From Planctomycetota bacterium (GTDB taxonomy: Bacteria; Planctomycetota; Planctomycetia; Planctomycetales; Planctomycetaceae): 6,181 bases of DNA. The notes under the pieces were generated by a model. The model saw only the letters and a list, made by a program, of their open reading frames with translations, made no database searches and was not told the origin of the DNA. The stretch spans positions 1 to 6,181 of the forward strand of contig JAEYWB010000377.1 of NCBI GenBank assembly GCA_023429275.1, written 5' to 3'. The position numbers and the translations under genes are program-made. Of the stretch, positions 5,531 to 6,181 are shown piece by piece; the stretch's first letter is position 1; each line of letters opens with the position of its first letter.

Positions 5531-6181
5531 CTATTCCGGCGATGCGGCCTTCGCCGGAGACATTGCGCGGCGGAGGGCTTCCCGCATCACGTCGGTCGGC
5601 GCCGTACGCCCCGTGAAGTGCTGGTACTGGGCGGCGGCCTGGTGCACGAACATTTCGACGCCGCTCACCGTGTGGCACATCCGCTCGCGGGCCTCCTTGA
5701 GGAGCAGGGTGTTCTCGGGATTGTAGATCGTGTCGAACACGACCGTCCCTTCCCGCAGCCAATTCTCGGCAAAGGGGGTCTCGTTGAGGTTCGGCGACAT
5801 CCCGACCGGCGTGCAGTTGATGACGATGTCGGCGAACTGCGCCCCGCGGTTTTCCCAGCCGGTGAACTGGCAGCCGAGCTGCTCCGCGAGGGCCTGCCCG
5901 CGCTGCCGCGACCGGTTCGTGACGACGAGCGCCGCCCCGGCCCGGACGAGTCCCAGCCCGATCGCCCGCGCGGCCCCTCCCGCGCCGAGAAGCAGGCAGC
6001 GTTTCCCGGAGAGATCGCTCTCCCCCTTGAGGGCCAGCCCGGCCCGGATCGACGCGAGCGCCGCGTCGTAGTCGGTGTTCGTGGCATGCCAGTTCTGCCG
6101 CGCGTCCTGGAACAGAGTGTTAGCCGCCCCGACTTCCTCGGCGATCGGATCGCGGAACTGCGCGGCGTCGAGGACCTTTTC
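5531..6181 (-). CDS. aroE: Shikimate dehydrogenase, C-terminal part (cut by window edge)
   Basis: This enzyme reduces 3-dehydroshikimate to shikimate with NADPH in the aromatic amino acid pathway. The visible 216 residues run from the right edge to the TAG at 5533-5531. Landmarks: VGAANTLF (17-24), ATNTDYD (33-39) with the conserved catalytic Asp37, the dinucleotide loop LLGAGGAARAI (64-74), TNRSR (88-92), whose Asn-Arg pair is typical of NADPH preference, NCTPVGM (122-128), VVFDTIYNPENTLLL (147-161) and GVEMFVHQAAAQY (174-186) with the conserved Gln181. The catalytic Lys of the PxK motif should lie just beyond the window edge. The MFVHQAAAQYQHFTG ending is like planctomycete proteins in which this domain is fused behind a type I 3-dehydroquinate dehydratase, so this may be the C-terminal half of an AroDE fusion; the window cannot decide. 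The last ten or so residues are an Ala/Pro/Lys tail. The gene converges on the TIM-barrel gene across a 96-base spacer. Confidence 0.95.
   Translation of the reverse strand, partial: EKVLDAAQFRDPIAEEVGAANTLFQDARQNWHATNTDYDAALASIRAGLALKGESDLSGKRCLLLGAGGAARAIGLGLVRAGAALVVTNRSRQRGQALAEQLGCQFTGWENRGAQFADIVINCTPVGMSPNLNETPFAENWLREGTVVFDTIYNPENTLLLKEARERMCHTVSGVEMFVHQAAAQYQHFTGRTAPTDVMREALRRAMSPAKAASPE

Overview
The window is GC-rich, and four of its five protein-coding regions resemble planctomycete proteins; a planctomycete chromosome is the best guess. The guess rests on a proline/alanine-rich anti-sigma-like membrane protein with a FecR-like domain, a conserved-hypothetical protein of a type I associate with Planctomycetes, a TIM-barrel sugar isomerase/epimerase-like protein, and the C-terminal style of the shikimate dehydrogenase. 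It comes from reading the proteins, not from a database match. No mobile element, CRISPR array, tRNA or rRNA is visible.

Layout, left to right. (1) The 5' part of pyrB (aspartate carbamoyltransferase) on the minus strand, cut by the left edge. (2) A 232-base divergent spacer with one imperfect stem-loop. (3) A plus-strand pair: a 725-residue membrane protein with anti-sigma-like modules, and, seven bases after its stop, a 537-residue protein distantly reminiscent of BshC (bacillithiol synthase-type cysteine ligase). The second gene's Shine-Dalgarno overlaps the first gene's stop, so the two are probably cotranscribed and translationally coupled. (4) A 300-base gene-free stretch with three stem-loops and a weak promoter candidate. 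(5) A plus-strand xylose-isomerase-like TIM-barrel protein. (6) A 96-base convergent spacer with no clear terminator. (7) The 3' part of aroE (shikimate dehydrogenase) on the minus strand, cut by the right edge.

The two end genes are housekeeping: pyrimidine and aromatic amino acid biosynthesis. The interior genes are less ordinary. The membrane protein looks like a zinc-free anti-sigma-type sensor with cytoplasmic tandem modules, one membrane span, a long flexible linker, a FecR-like beta domain and a helical end, but no sigma factor lies next to it. Its coupled partner has no assigned function. The most unexplained nucleotide-level structure is the stem-loop cluster ahead of the TIM-barrel gene, which could be a structured 5' leader. 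I see no evidence for a complete new system; the candidates worth following are the coupled pair and this leader.
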